This document shows, piece by piece, positions 1 to 12,100 of a DNA stretch of 64,000 bases. This DNA is from Amia ocellicauda (taxonomy: Eukaryota; Chordata; Actinopteri; Amiiformes; Amiidae), in NCBI RefSeq assembly GCF_036373705.1, contig NC_089868.1, positions 16,226,520 to 16,290,519 on the forward strand, written 5' to 3'. How positions within the stretch are numbered: the stretch's first letter is position 1; each line of letters opens with the position of its first letter. The notes beneath the pieces were generated by a model. It was not told the DNA's origin. It searched no databases and was given only the letters and a program-made list of their open reading frames with translations. The position numbers were made by a program, and so were the translations under genes.

Positions 1-751
1 GAAAATATTAAAGAGTATGGTAGTCTGTTCTACTCTTTTGCATGTCATTCATATTTTATAGCTAGTACCCCATGATTTGTGCGATCAATATCAACCATGT
101 GACAGATCACGCAAAACACAGGGCCCTATTTAGAAGATACGGTGCAGTGCAAAACTGAACTTTGTTTGTTTTTTCATATCTAAAACCTAAATACAAAAGT
201 TACCTATAGCGTGCTTTCCAAACCTGAAACATAATGCTGGCCGACTGTAAACCAGGCAATCAGTGAATAAGGTAATTCTATACTCCAAAGATATCCTTCC
301 TATTGCTTGCCCTTGAAATTCTTGGGTTACCAGAAGTCTTGTAATGGAGAGCTCGAAAGACCATCTATGAAATTGGAAATACCTGAGGTTTGCTTAACTT
401 TAAAAACACTGCAGTATTTGAAAGCATTTTTAACTATGGCTTGGCATGAGTTATTAAATATGGCAACATGAACTTCTGAATCATCTGAATTGTTTAATTA
501 AGAAAAGACACTTTAAAGCTCAAAATGTCATACTTCTGAAATATTTTTCAGTACAACGATATTCTAAAATGTTAATTTCTATTAATTTGATTGACATTTT
601 TAACGTGAAATAATAAAGGTATTTATGTTTCCATACTCAAACAAATACTATTTCTACAGCTTAGTTCGATTGTCTGACGTCTCTCATGTTGACATGCTAT
701 ATGCATTATTTAGCTCGAACACATTTACACACATTATGTTTCTTGTTACAG

Positions 752-2452
752 GCAGGTGATCGTGTCTTCACTACCAGCACAGAAACTGGGGGTTATGCTG
801 AATACACAAAAGCTTCAGAGGATTCGGTTCATCTGCTGCCTGATAATTTAGACTACAAACAAGGAGCTGCTATTGGAATCCCTTACTTCACTGCCTACCG
901 CGCTCTCTTCCATAGGTAAGCGAGAGCCGCAAAACACGCCTATTGTTGAAAACGTCCATACGAATATTTAGGAAACATGCCCTAGTCAGAGGAATCTCAC
1001 TGTTACAGACAAACATTACAAAGGTTGAAGGAAAAATGTGGTAGGCCCAAAGGTTAGATTCATGTGACATAGGCCTCTTTAGGACACCACAGATTTGTAC
1101 ATGTTTAATTTAAATACATATAGCTTTAATAACTATGATTTGTAAATTATTTGACATCTGTTTCAGAGCCCATGCCAAGTCAGGAGAGAGTGTTCTTGTT
1201 CATGGAGCAAGTGGAGGGGTAAGAAATGCTAACACGGTCAAGATGAACACATGATTACTGTGCCTACATATACATACAGTGCACATGTGTAAATATACGA
1301 CAGGATGATTAAATGCACAGTATATTTTAATCAGTTTATCCAGAACTACACTTGCTTTTCAGATTAAATTTAAAAAAACAGCTGTTATTTTATAAATGCA
1401 CATTGTGTCTTCATTGTGTCACATGATCAGTGCGGTTACTGTTAAAGCTTCACTGTATGTATCGTCACTGTGATCGGTATAATGAGTAACACATTTAGCT
1501 GACCGTATTGTGCAGGTTGGTGTGGCAGCATGTCAGATAGCCAGAGCCTTTGGCATGAAGGTGCTGGGGACGGCCGGGACTCCTGAAGGACTCGCTTTAG
1601 TGATGAAGAACGGAGCTCATCAGGTCTTCAACCACAGAGAGAAGGACTACATTGACAAAATCAAGGTAGAAACCAAACAACGGGCCTCGCAACTTCACTG
1701 TTCTAATTAAAATATCACTTTAAAATCTAGTGCTGGAATAATGACTTTGAACCTAGCTGACTGGCAGTGGAAGACATACATGCGTAAGCAGCATTACGCA
1801 GTAGTAAGCAGCATTGTTACATTTTTTTTTGCTGTTTTCCTTGGTATTTAGGAAGCTACTAGCGAAAAAGGAGTGGACGTGATCATTGAGATGCTGTCAA
1901 ATGTGAATCTGAGTCATGACTTGCAGCTGGTGTCATATGGAGGGAGAGTGATTGTGAGTATTAACGTTTCCTGAAGCACCTGTCTGCTCTGTGGACCTTT
2001 GGGTTTTCTAATGTCCTCACCACTCTTGATTTCAGATCGTGGGCTGCAGAGGGCCCATCGAAATCAATCCAAGGGACACCATGGTCAAAGAATCCAGCAT
2101 CATCGGTGTGTCACTTTTCTTGGCAACAAAGGTAAAAGAGACCGAATATGTTTTTGTCTCTGTGAGTGAAGGCAAAATATGCAGATGGGGTTAAAGCACA
2201 GCCTTTTGGTTTTACTGTGATTAATATAGAAATACCACATCAGTTGTTTATTTCTGAGATACCTGATGGACACCTCCCTGTTTCGAGCAGGAAGAGAAGG
2301 CTGAGTGTGCCGCAGCACTCTTCGCTGGGATGGAAGCTGGCTGGCTGAAGCCGGTGGTTGGTCCACAGCATCCCCTGGAGAAGGCCTCACAGGCCCACGA
2401 GGACATCATAAACAGCCCTGGAGCGGCAGGGAAGATGGTCTTATTAATGTGA
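752..2452 (+). CDS. CRYZ: Zeta-crystallin / NADPH:quinone oxidoreductase, 3' part (CRYZ)
   Basis: Six coding exons are visible: 752-915, 1167-1218, 1516-1665, 1852-1953, 2036-2131 and 2291-2452. All have GT-AG borders and matching phases, giving 241 residues and a TGA stop. The family enzyme is about 329 residues, so roughly the first 88 lie left of the window. This soluble medium-chain dehydrogenase/reductase-fold enzyme transfers one electron from NADPH to quinones; in mammals it also binds AU-rich mRNA. The fragment starts at [17 protein letters not shown]. It carries [17 protein letters not shown] and the Rossmann glycine motif [19 protein letters not shown], which is split across exons. 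It also has [27 protein letters not shown] and the ending [10 protein letters not shown]. No frameshift or stop interrupts it. The identification rests on close, collinear similarity to mammalian CRYZ as I remember it. The next gene, ERICH3, starts downstream on the same strand. Confidence 0.95.
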
Positions 2453-2580
2453 TCCGCACCACTGCCTTACAGATACTGTTAACATTGCACACCAACTGAC
2501 TTTGCTTATAAATGGACTGCTGGAGATTTGTTTGAAAACACATCAATTTGAGCCAACGGTGATATGTAGGAACATGTTGG

Positions 2581-2608
2581 AATAAATATTACAATATGTG
2601 AAAATAAA
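2581..2608 (+). other. CRYZ poly(A) signals
   Basis: Two AATAAA hexamers (2581-2586 and 2603-2608) lie about 130-155 bases after the CRYZ stop codon. This spacing gives a short 3' UTR. The cleavage site itself cannot be read from sequence. Confidence 0.6.
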
Positions 2609-2829
2609 TACTTAAAAAGATTAACTTGTGGAAATCTGTAGTATCAAAACAAAATGTTATACTTCTCAACAGTAAATATGAAACCTCCATCCTGCAACCC
2701 AGAGCCCTCCTTTTTCATTATTTTAGACATACTGTTTATGTTTGTATATAAAAAATAGAAATAACTGACATGGACATCTATAGTATTTGCATTGAAAGGG
2801 GTATAAGGGTTTCCCACCATATATTAACC

Positions 2830-3176
2830 TAACGAATGCCGGCCCAGGGTCCAGTGCTTGAGTGACAGTCGGCCGCGTCCAATCGGTGCAGACCCGCAAG
2901 AGCAGAGGGCGGGGCGGGAGGCGTGGCCGGCATGTTGCGGTGGGATATGATTGGACGGCAGGGCGTGGGAGCCCGCCTCCTCCAAAGCATCATCACATGG
3001 TCTGCCTTGGCAACGCGGGTGTCTCAGTGCGCAGTGCGCGGGAGAGAGGGAGCGCGGATGTGACCTGTGACTTTGTGTTTGTGTTGAGGATGAGTTGTGT
3101 GTGTGTCTGAGCAGAGAAAACACAACTGGAGAGACGCCCCTCCTCGGTGAATCCAAAAGAGCTGCCCGCCGAAAGC
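2830..3176 (+). promoter_or_regulatory. CpG-rich ERICH3 promoter and 5' UTR
   Basis: GC and CpG content rise sharply here relative to the AT-rich flanks. The block ends at the ERICH3 ATG (3177). Visible elements are a CCAAT motif near 2879, an inverted CCAAT (attgg) near 2950, GC-rich boxes near 2905-2915, and an imperfect RFX X-box-like site at 2999-3014 (right half ggcaac). The transcription start cannot be placed exactly. The call rests on composition and position. Confidence 0.55.
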
Positions 3177-6100
3177 ATGAGTCACCCCAGCACTGGGTAA
3201 GCCTGGTACATGTGTGGTAATATTCCCAATGATGATATAACCAAGTGTGCACTGTATTGCCGCACCGTACACGCATCTTAAATCATTACATGTTGGGTGT
3301 CTGTGTTAAATACATTCATTTAGCTCCTGTTGCTGTTGGTTTTGCAGAAAGTTTGACACCAAGAAGATGACACGTTTTATAGAATTGTATGCATACAAAT
3401 ATTAGTGTGTTGATTCAAATGCACGCCCCTTGGTTATGATATTATTAATAATTCAGTTAGTACTGGTGGTAAATAAGCTGCTCTCCTTCTGTAGTGATTC
3501 TTTTCTTTGTAAGATTAAGTGTTCAGAAATCATTTACGGTTACAATGTTGCATTTACAGATTTGTGTTTTCATCGTTAGACATTGTTGCAGTGTACCAGA
3601 CTGTTGAACAGCTGACGCTAAGTGAATGGTACTTGAGTTATAAGGGTCTAATTATTCATTTTTGTCATAGCCCTATTAACCAATTTTATACCAGAGAATG
3701 AAAGAAAATGGTAATAATGGTGAGTATTGATATTTGAAATCAGGTTCTTAAAGAATGCAGAAAACAACATCTTTCTAAAGAACTGACTTTATATTCTCAA
3801 AGTATGAATAGGGGTATTAAAGTATCCTAGTTAATACATGTGGAAACATTATGTTATTCATTGTGAATTTATCATGTTTGGGAGACATTTCATTTTCCAG
3901 TTTTACTAATTATAGTATCTAATGGTAATCAATTGATTAGGAGCAAAACACTGAACCCTAGCTCATATGGAAAAGTAACAGTAAAATACACACATTCTTG
4001 AGCTGATTCACTGATATATGGTCTGGTTTTAAGCTTTATATATAATTGTAATCATAGTCATTGCTTTGTTATAGGTTTGAGAGAGTATTTCTGAGAATTT
4101 TAGTGTTTTTAAGCAGCAGCCATGTTCTGCCTGACTGACATCTAAGCAATATTTCATTATATAAGTTGAGCATGTAGTATTCATTGCATAGAGAGCAGTT
4201 ATTTTTTGCTTCAAACTCCTGCTCTTCTTCACATTCCAGTGTGATGTTGGCTGCAAAGGAAATAAAGACAGACACACAGGGCGAGTGGGTTAAGTGTCCT
4301 GTCCGTCCTCACTAATACTGAACAAGTAATCTGATACAGTAATCGTATACTTGACATTATTGTTTTGGATATCCTGTTGACTGCAGGGAATAAGTGGTAT
4401 AAATGCGCTGAACTGAGGATCTTGACTCTAGTAGCAAATAGACAGAGTGTTTCTGTTGCCCAGTTACGATGTGCAGTCATAAAACCGTGAACAATAACCT
4501 CGGTGAAATCACACACACACGCACACACCCACACACAATCTCAAACTGGGTGTGCATGGATGAGCTTCAAAGACGGAAGAGGCAAGAATAATAATGATAT
4601 AAAAAAAGTTGTAATCATAATATAGGACAAGATCCAGAAAATTCTATCGAGGATGTTTAAGCCAACTAAGGTATTTTGTAATTTATTTATTTATTACTAG
4701 TAAATTCTAGTAAATTTGTCTCATTACAGGGAAACAGACAGGAAAAGGAAGGCAGTTCATTCTTACCATACAAAGACAGACTAATAGAAGAATCTTGTGC
4801 TGTAAATAATTTAATTTCAGAATGGCAGGGTCTCAGCAGGTTGGCAGGAATGTACTCAAGGCCTACTATTCAGATTCAAGACCTAAACAAGATTATGGAT
4901 TATGGTTAAAAAAAAAAAAGATGTGACTTGAGGGAGTCCTTTTATGTGTAAGAATGAACATTTGCATGTTGTTTATTACTGTTTGTATCAGGTACAATAT
5001 CCCACACAACAGAAACATCTTAATCTTGAGACAAATAAATATAAATTTGACATACAACAGCACACTCAGGTCAAAAAGTCATGTTAAAGAAGTTTTATTA
5101 GCCAATATTTGCTGATAACTACAGCAATAATAGAAACTGTACAACATAACAATGCTTTCATGCAGTTTCTGGAAAATCATATTGTGTGCGACAGTGGTTA
5201 ATTTACTTAAGAATACCAATCCTTCCAAGAGAGCTATTAATAATTCCAGTGTTAAATTTAATTTATTAATTTTTAAACTTAACCGGGATACTTTTAACAT
5301 TTAACATAAATTGAAGCAGCGATTAAAAACATCCAGTTGTAATTGTACATAGCCTTTATTTTAAAAGGTGATGTAGTAGAGATGTACAAACTCTGTTTCA
5401 AATGTTTATTGGGTCAAAAAGTGCTGCTCAGGGACTGACTGAAAACTGGGCAAAACTGGGCCAACATTTCCATTAGGGAATTCAAGTGTGTATAGCAGCT
5501 TTATACTGTCATAACTGGAACAGGTAATCAGATCATAAACTTTGGAGTTATTCTAATATAGCAAATCCCCATTTTGTTCCCAGCTATATTTCAGGATTTA
5601 TAAGCCATTAGAGCAATTAGATTAAATATGAAATTTTCATTCAGCTGTATCTGCACTAAACGTGTCAGTTTGGTGTTTTTTTCACTATGCTGACCTAATG
5701 TCTTTGACTCAGACATCCATTGTACTCAAAAGACAAATCAACGCCGTATTTGGAAAGTAGCGCACACAGTGCAGCAAAATGACACTCTTGATTCATTAAC
5801 ATGTTTTTTCCATTAGTACAAACATGCAGTCTTTTCCTTAGCTGGTTCTATCCTATAGTTTGCAAGGACATAATGGGAAAACTTTTCTATGTATTTCAAT
5901 TGTAGGCCGCTTTCTGCCTACAACAGCCTCACAGATAAACACCTGACTGGATACTTTAGTAACACAAGGATAAGACGGCACCTCCAAAGGGCAGGACTGG
6001 TATGTATGGTGATCAGGATGGGACCGTTTTCAGTGATTTCTCGTTCCGTTTCAGTGTAATGTTGTCAATGAACAGAACTGTTGTTATTAAGGTTGCTGTT

Positions 6101-9100
6101 GATAGGCTAAGATAGATTATTCTTTGCTTTTGTGGCGACAGGTTACAAGAAATGGACGTATTGTTCCAGACAAAGAGTACAGACATACCCTCATCCGGAG
6201 AGATCACCAGAGGTATGTGCGGGAGTGTCTCGCACAGGCCATCTTCCACAAGGTACTGGACATGGAGGTAAGGAAATGTAATGTTGTCATGTGACTGATT
6301 CTGTATATGAATGAATAGCAGTTTCTAAGACAGTTTTTAATTGCAGTTCTTTGTCCTCTGCAGCAGAGTTATCTTTTGTGAGCAAAAAGGAAGATATCTT
6401 TAGACTGTTGTTTGACAATTTTTTCTCATAAAACATACTCTGAAACGTATCCAAAATTATAATGAATACAGTAGTAGTATACATCTAAAATATAAACTGT
6501 ATGTTTATTCATATATATATGCACATATGCATATTTAGATTTGTTTTCTTTGTTATTTAGCGACACCATCATATAGAAATTAAGAGGAAATTAGAGGATT
6601 TTGCACGAAAAGAACGTGTGCAGAGGATTAAGGTAATTATTTGTAAAATGCTTGTATTTAAATATCACTTTTACTTAATAAGAGGACATATTGTCCAGTA
6701 GTGATGAGTCATTGAAACAGTGGTGTACTTGCCAAAGGTTTTGTAATTCTGTTGCCTTTTATATCAAGAGGGGCATGTACTGATTATCTGTGAATGGGGT
6801 TATAATGTGTCAAAGCCATTCTGGACAAGTGCTGATATAAAAGTTGACGTCCTTTAGATAAAGCTGAGTTCCTTGGCCTGGAAGGTCAAAATTAAACCAG
6901 AGTTCAGTTACACGTGTGCTCTGTCAAACAGGTGGAACGCTCCAAGAGATACGATGAGGATATTGTCCCCCTGCTGTCTCCAAGGCCCCCCACAGGGCCC
7001 CGTAACGGCCACGCACGGCACTCTGCACCCGAGGGAGAGCAATCTGGGTCCTCGGACTCGGTGAGTTAACCCCCTCACAGGACATTGGAAACATTTGCTC
7101 ACATTAAACACAGGGATAGGTGCATTCAGAGAATTCTAGAGATTAGAGTAAACATGCCCATGAACTCGTGAGATAGGGAACCTTCCCGAAGTTATGCGGT
7201 CATAATAGTTCAATAATGTATTTTATTGTTTGACACTTTTGTACAGTGAATCATGCAGTACCAGGGAACAAGAAACGTATTATTATGTACCTGCAAAGCT
7301 AATGTAAAAGGATAACATTGATCCACCTAGGATCCCTTTATGGTTTTGTGTAGTGCAGAGGGCTGTGACCATTACAAAGATGTGTTAACATAATGCAGCA
7401 TATTTACCTGTCATTTTCTTTTAAAGTGCCTTTAATGTTATAAGAGTAAGGAATGTCAATAGTAACTAAAATGTTGCAAATTGCAATCTGCTTGCTGACA
7501 TTATGAGATAGTTGCTAGGCTTTTTATTGAGTCCTTCAGACACGGAATGAATGTATACTTGACCTAAGTGTTTGCTCAGTCTTTCATCAATATTTATTTT
7601 ATTTTTGTGGAAAATAGGCACACCATTTACTTAACCATCACACTTCAGTGTAGTTTGTTCACCAATGACGGCATTTGTTTGTTTGCTTTGAACTATACAG
7701 GCTTAGTTATTAAATATTTTAGTTTCACTCAAACCTTTCCTGTACTTCAAAAACACAACAATCAATATCTGGAACATGTTAAGGCATGTTTAATAAGTCA
7801 TAAGGCACTGACAGCTAAAGCCCTAGCAGCTACTGCGGTTCAAGAGAAATCAATATTTTCTGACTTTCGTGACACTGATCACACAATGGAAATACACCTG
7901 AGCTGTATCTTAGTCACTAAGTCATAAAATAGGATCTGTTCTAAATCACAGATATTAGAGTTTTCAAACCTGTAATGTTGTATGTAAACATAGAAAATAG
8001 AAAAGTGTCTTTCTGCTTGACCTTTAATATGGAGGCAAGGTTTTCCCAGCATTTCCCTCCATGAATAGAAAGTAAAGCTAACCTGTTCTCTTCCCTATTG
8101 TTGCCACAGCCAGGCTCATCGCGTCCCAACACCGCACCGGGAAAGATGCAGAGACCTGTCCGCCTGCAGCCCATTCACAGCACCAGCACCACGGCCTCCA
8201 CCCAGAGACCCTCCCCGGGCTTCAGACACAGCAACTCCTCCGAGGACACGGAGCAGCACTGCTACTACAAGGTAGGAGTTAAAGAACAGCAGTCATAGTG
8301 CTGTGTCTCCTACATTGAGTGATTTGCAATTAAAAATATATAGTATATGGTGTAGAACTGCAAAATGAAGACGATTACGTAAACAAAACAAAAATATTCC
8401 CTTTGTGTAGTTTGTCATGCATGAGTACTGCAATACTAAGGTAACATTCAATCTAAATGATGCCACATACACATAAGTAATGGGATAAAATATTCTTACT
8501 ACGTTTTATTCTCCAGCTTGATAGAGATAGTGCAAAACATTTGACTGCAACAGACTTCTCGAGTGGAATATCCCCTTACCGTCTACCGGTCATCAATAAT
8601 TATGTGATCCCAGTCCCACCGTCAACAAAGAAAAAAGAGAGGAGTTTTAAGGGACGTCCTAGTGGAACAACAAGAGGTAGAAGACTCCGACCCACAACTG
8701 CACCCAATGCAAATGGAGTCACGAAGGTAAATGTCAATGTAGGGAAGTCTTTTATCTTTGTGTGTGTGCTGTTTGTTTTGTGTGTAGCATTTCACATCTT
8801 TCACATTAGGGTCTCATTATTGTGTTGAAAATGTATGCATTTGATGTTTTCATGCCCTGTATGACTCTTTACCTACAGGAGACAAAGTTCCATAAGACCT
8901 CTGTGCACAGTAACGTTTCTGTCACTATGGTGTATTTTGGGAAGACTGTCCATTTGTCTCATGATGATATCGACTTTCGAGATGAAGTGAAAGTCTTCCA
9001 GCAGCACTGTGGGGGAGAAAATCTCTGTGTTTACAGAGGGAAACTAATTGAAGGAGGTAGGCACGGTCACTTTTTTTTTTTTTTTTATTAGTTTCGGTGC

Positions 9101-12100
9101 TGATGAAACCATTATTTTTTCCAGCTGAAATGCTCAATATCATTTAAATGTATTTTAGTTGCCGATTAAAATTGACAATTTTTTATTAGAATTTATAGAT
9201 TGTTCAAACTTAAAACAAGCCATTTGTGCACATTTCTGGGCAAAACAACATGTTAAAACGTTTACTAATAAAATAAGAAATGTACAAGGATTATTGAAAT
9301 AAATGTGGAATAAAGTGTCACCAGAAGCTTTTAGCAGCACAAAGACAAGAAATGTAGGTACATGAACATCTTCTAACAGATGCATTTGTGTCTTTATGTG
9401 ATGTGGAATGAAGTGATATAATGAGGCTAATGGTTTCTTCATACCTTGCAGAAACATTTCAGTTTGTCTCCAGGCGCCATCATGGCTTCCCCTTCAGTCT
9501 TACCTTCTTCCTGAATGGGATGCAAGTGGACAGACTGAGTTCCTGTTGTGAGTTCAAACATCGCAAAGGATCCCGGCTGGGTGGAAAGCACGGACACTTC
9601 GGCTTTGCCAGCATTGATGGGGCTTCTCCTTGTTACAAGTAAGATATATTTATCAACGAGGTGAAGGGTGGTGGAATTTGAAAAATAAGTCTTGCCAGGT
9701 AGATGCATCTTTTTCTCACACTACAGTAGAATCAAGAGGAACTTGCTTCTGTATAGTGTATTTTAACTCAGGTCCTGTCCTTTGTCTTCAGGTGTATCAT
9801 CACCATGGGTTTAGACAAGAGGCCCACACCTCCCCCTAAAAGGATAAAGGAGGACACAGAGAAAGAGGGCTTCACTGGGGGGTCCCTGCAGAGAACAGAG
9901 GAGAATAAAGAGGAGGACTCTGCAGAGGTCACTAAAGAAGATGACATACCCAGTGAGGAGGAGGCTGAAGATGACAAGACTATGGAAGCAGAAACGCAAG
10001 AGGAAACGCCTGAAGAGAAGGATGAAAAACATGGTAGAGAGCATGTGATCTGTATTTATGATGTTGGTTACAATACAAAGCACCTGCTTTCTGTGCCATG
10101 AAATGTAATCATAATGGTCAGTTTATATTCTTCCAGACTATGAGGAGGACTTTGAAGTCGATGATCAGCCTGATGAACAAAAAGAGGAAACTAAGACAGA
10201 GGCCCAGGTGAATGGGAAGTCATCCTCTGCATCTGATGACGAAAAGGATTGGGATGCGGACAGAAGGGAGGATAAAGAGAAAGGCCACCCTGACACTGAT
10301 GATGAACAGAAAGGCAGATATTCCGACAGCGAGTTTGAAGAGGATGAGAAACCAGGTGAGTAAGGTCCCTGAGACACAACAACAGGTCTTTGTAAGAAGT
10401 GGTGCAACAAAAAAAGAGCGGTGTTTCAAAGCCTAGTGTTGGCCAGGATTTATGGCTAGCTGGTCCATTCTTTGTCTTACAGAAGATAAGAAGAGATCTT
10501 CGGTTTCATCCAGAAGCGATTCGTTTTCTTCAGCCAGCAGCAAAGAAGACTCGGAGAGCGAGGAGGAAGAGGTGAAGAAACCAGGCGAAGATAAAGAAGT
10601 AATCACTTATTCCAGTTTCACGACTAGCGCTGAGCCGAGAGCTGAGTCCGAGTCAAGAGCCGAGTCTGAGTCCCCACAGGAGCTGGAGGAGGGAGACACG
10701 GACAGCAGGAAAGAGCAGGAGGACCCTGAGGAAGCAATCGAGGCCGATGAGGTGGAGGGAGAAAAAGCACAACACACAGAGGCCAGAGCTGAGACCAAGA
10801 CAGAGGACCAACTAACAGAAGACACAGAAAATCAGGGCACCGGATCTCAGGAAAACCTGGAAACCCCTGAAGAGAAGACGGAAGCAGAGGAAACTGAAAG
10901 CACCGCACAGTCAGGGACAGAAGGAGATGGCCTTGCGGAAGAGAAGGAAGACTCTGCCACTCCTGTGAAAGAGGGCATAATGGGAGCCCAAGCAGATGAA
11001 CAGTGTGAAGGCCCAGGTAGCAATGGAGAGGTGGGGCGGGGTGAGTACCACCATCCTGCAGAGCGGTGCGTCCCAGTGCATGTCAGCATGTCCAAAGCTG
11101 TGTGCTGTAATACAGTTTGATCTGCGGCTTCATGCATGGTTTGGAAGACTATCCTTGTTATAACTAATTTAGGCCCATCCTTCCTAGCTTTTTAAGATTG
11201 TGAATGTTTCTGTGCTTTGTTACTTTTTATTTGTGTTGCCAGTATTTTCAGTTCAGTCTTTGCCTTTAAACATAATTATTTTAGGCTTTTGGCTTCATCA
11301 AACCAGCATAATATGGTGTAAGCAGGATTTATTGCATTTGATATGTAGTTTAAATAGACTCAAAATAAGTGTTTGGAAATGTCAGACTGAACCAAATAAG
11401 CATCAATACAATTGAATATGTGTATTGAGTAAAATGCTGAAAATACTGTGCTGTATGCTGTTAACAAAGTCTCTGTATTTTGTTTATGTGCTGAACTGCT
11501 TTGTTGTAGTAAAAAAACAAATGTTAGTATCTTTAAAATGCATACAAAACATATACTGGTATGTATTACTGAATTGTGTGTTGCATGTTTCATGAGAATG
11601 GCTGCAGGTGATTCAGCTGACTGTATTGTATTTAAGTGCACATTTTTTGGTGATGTCAGAAGATTTAAATCTTTTACATTATCTTGAAAATCAGCAGTAC
11701 CCCAACAGGTGAGTTTGCACAAGGCGTAAATTGAAATCCATTGAACAATCTGGCTTCCCGGTCCTTGCATTTTCCCTTTTTCGATGATGTTGATGTTGTG
11801 GGTTTGATTGGCATTGTGCATAATTGTGTTTTGTTTTCAAATGACAAAATGTACCTGTTACCAGCAGAAGAAAAACTGATTAACAAATCTAGCAATGAAG
11901 GACAAAATGAATCTGCTTACAGATATCTGAATGTATGCATTTATGATTTTGTCTGGTAAATAAAATATATAATAATTTACATTCAATCAATGCATGGAAT
12001 TCTTTTTTATATTGACATTTTAAATAAAGTTTGTAATTTAGACTTTGAATAAATGTCTTCAAAATATAAAGCCTTTCCTTTTGATTTTTTTTATTATTAT

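Noticed and set aside
1-751. Search for earlier CRYZ exons at the window start
   Set aside because: No segment resembles the expected preceding residues (around YTPGSDVAGV); treated as intron.
7568-7927. 119-residue open frame in an ERICH3 intron
   Set aside because: AT-rich, no splice-compatible borders, lies between two well-defined ERICH3 exons.
11360-11821. 153-residue minus-strand open frame in an ERICH3 intron
   Set aside because: Low-complexity composition, no recognisable domain; length is unremarkable in AT-rich DNA.
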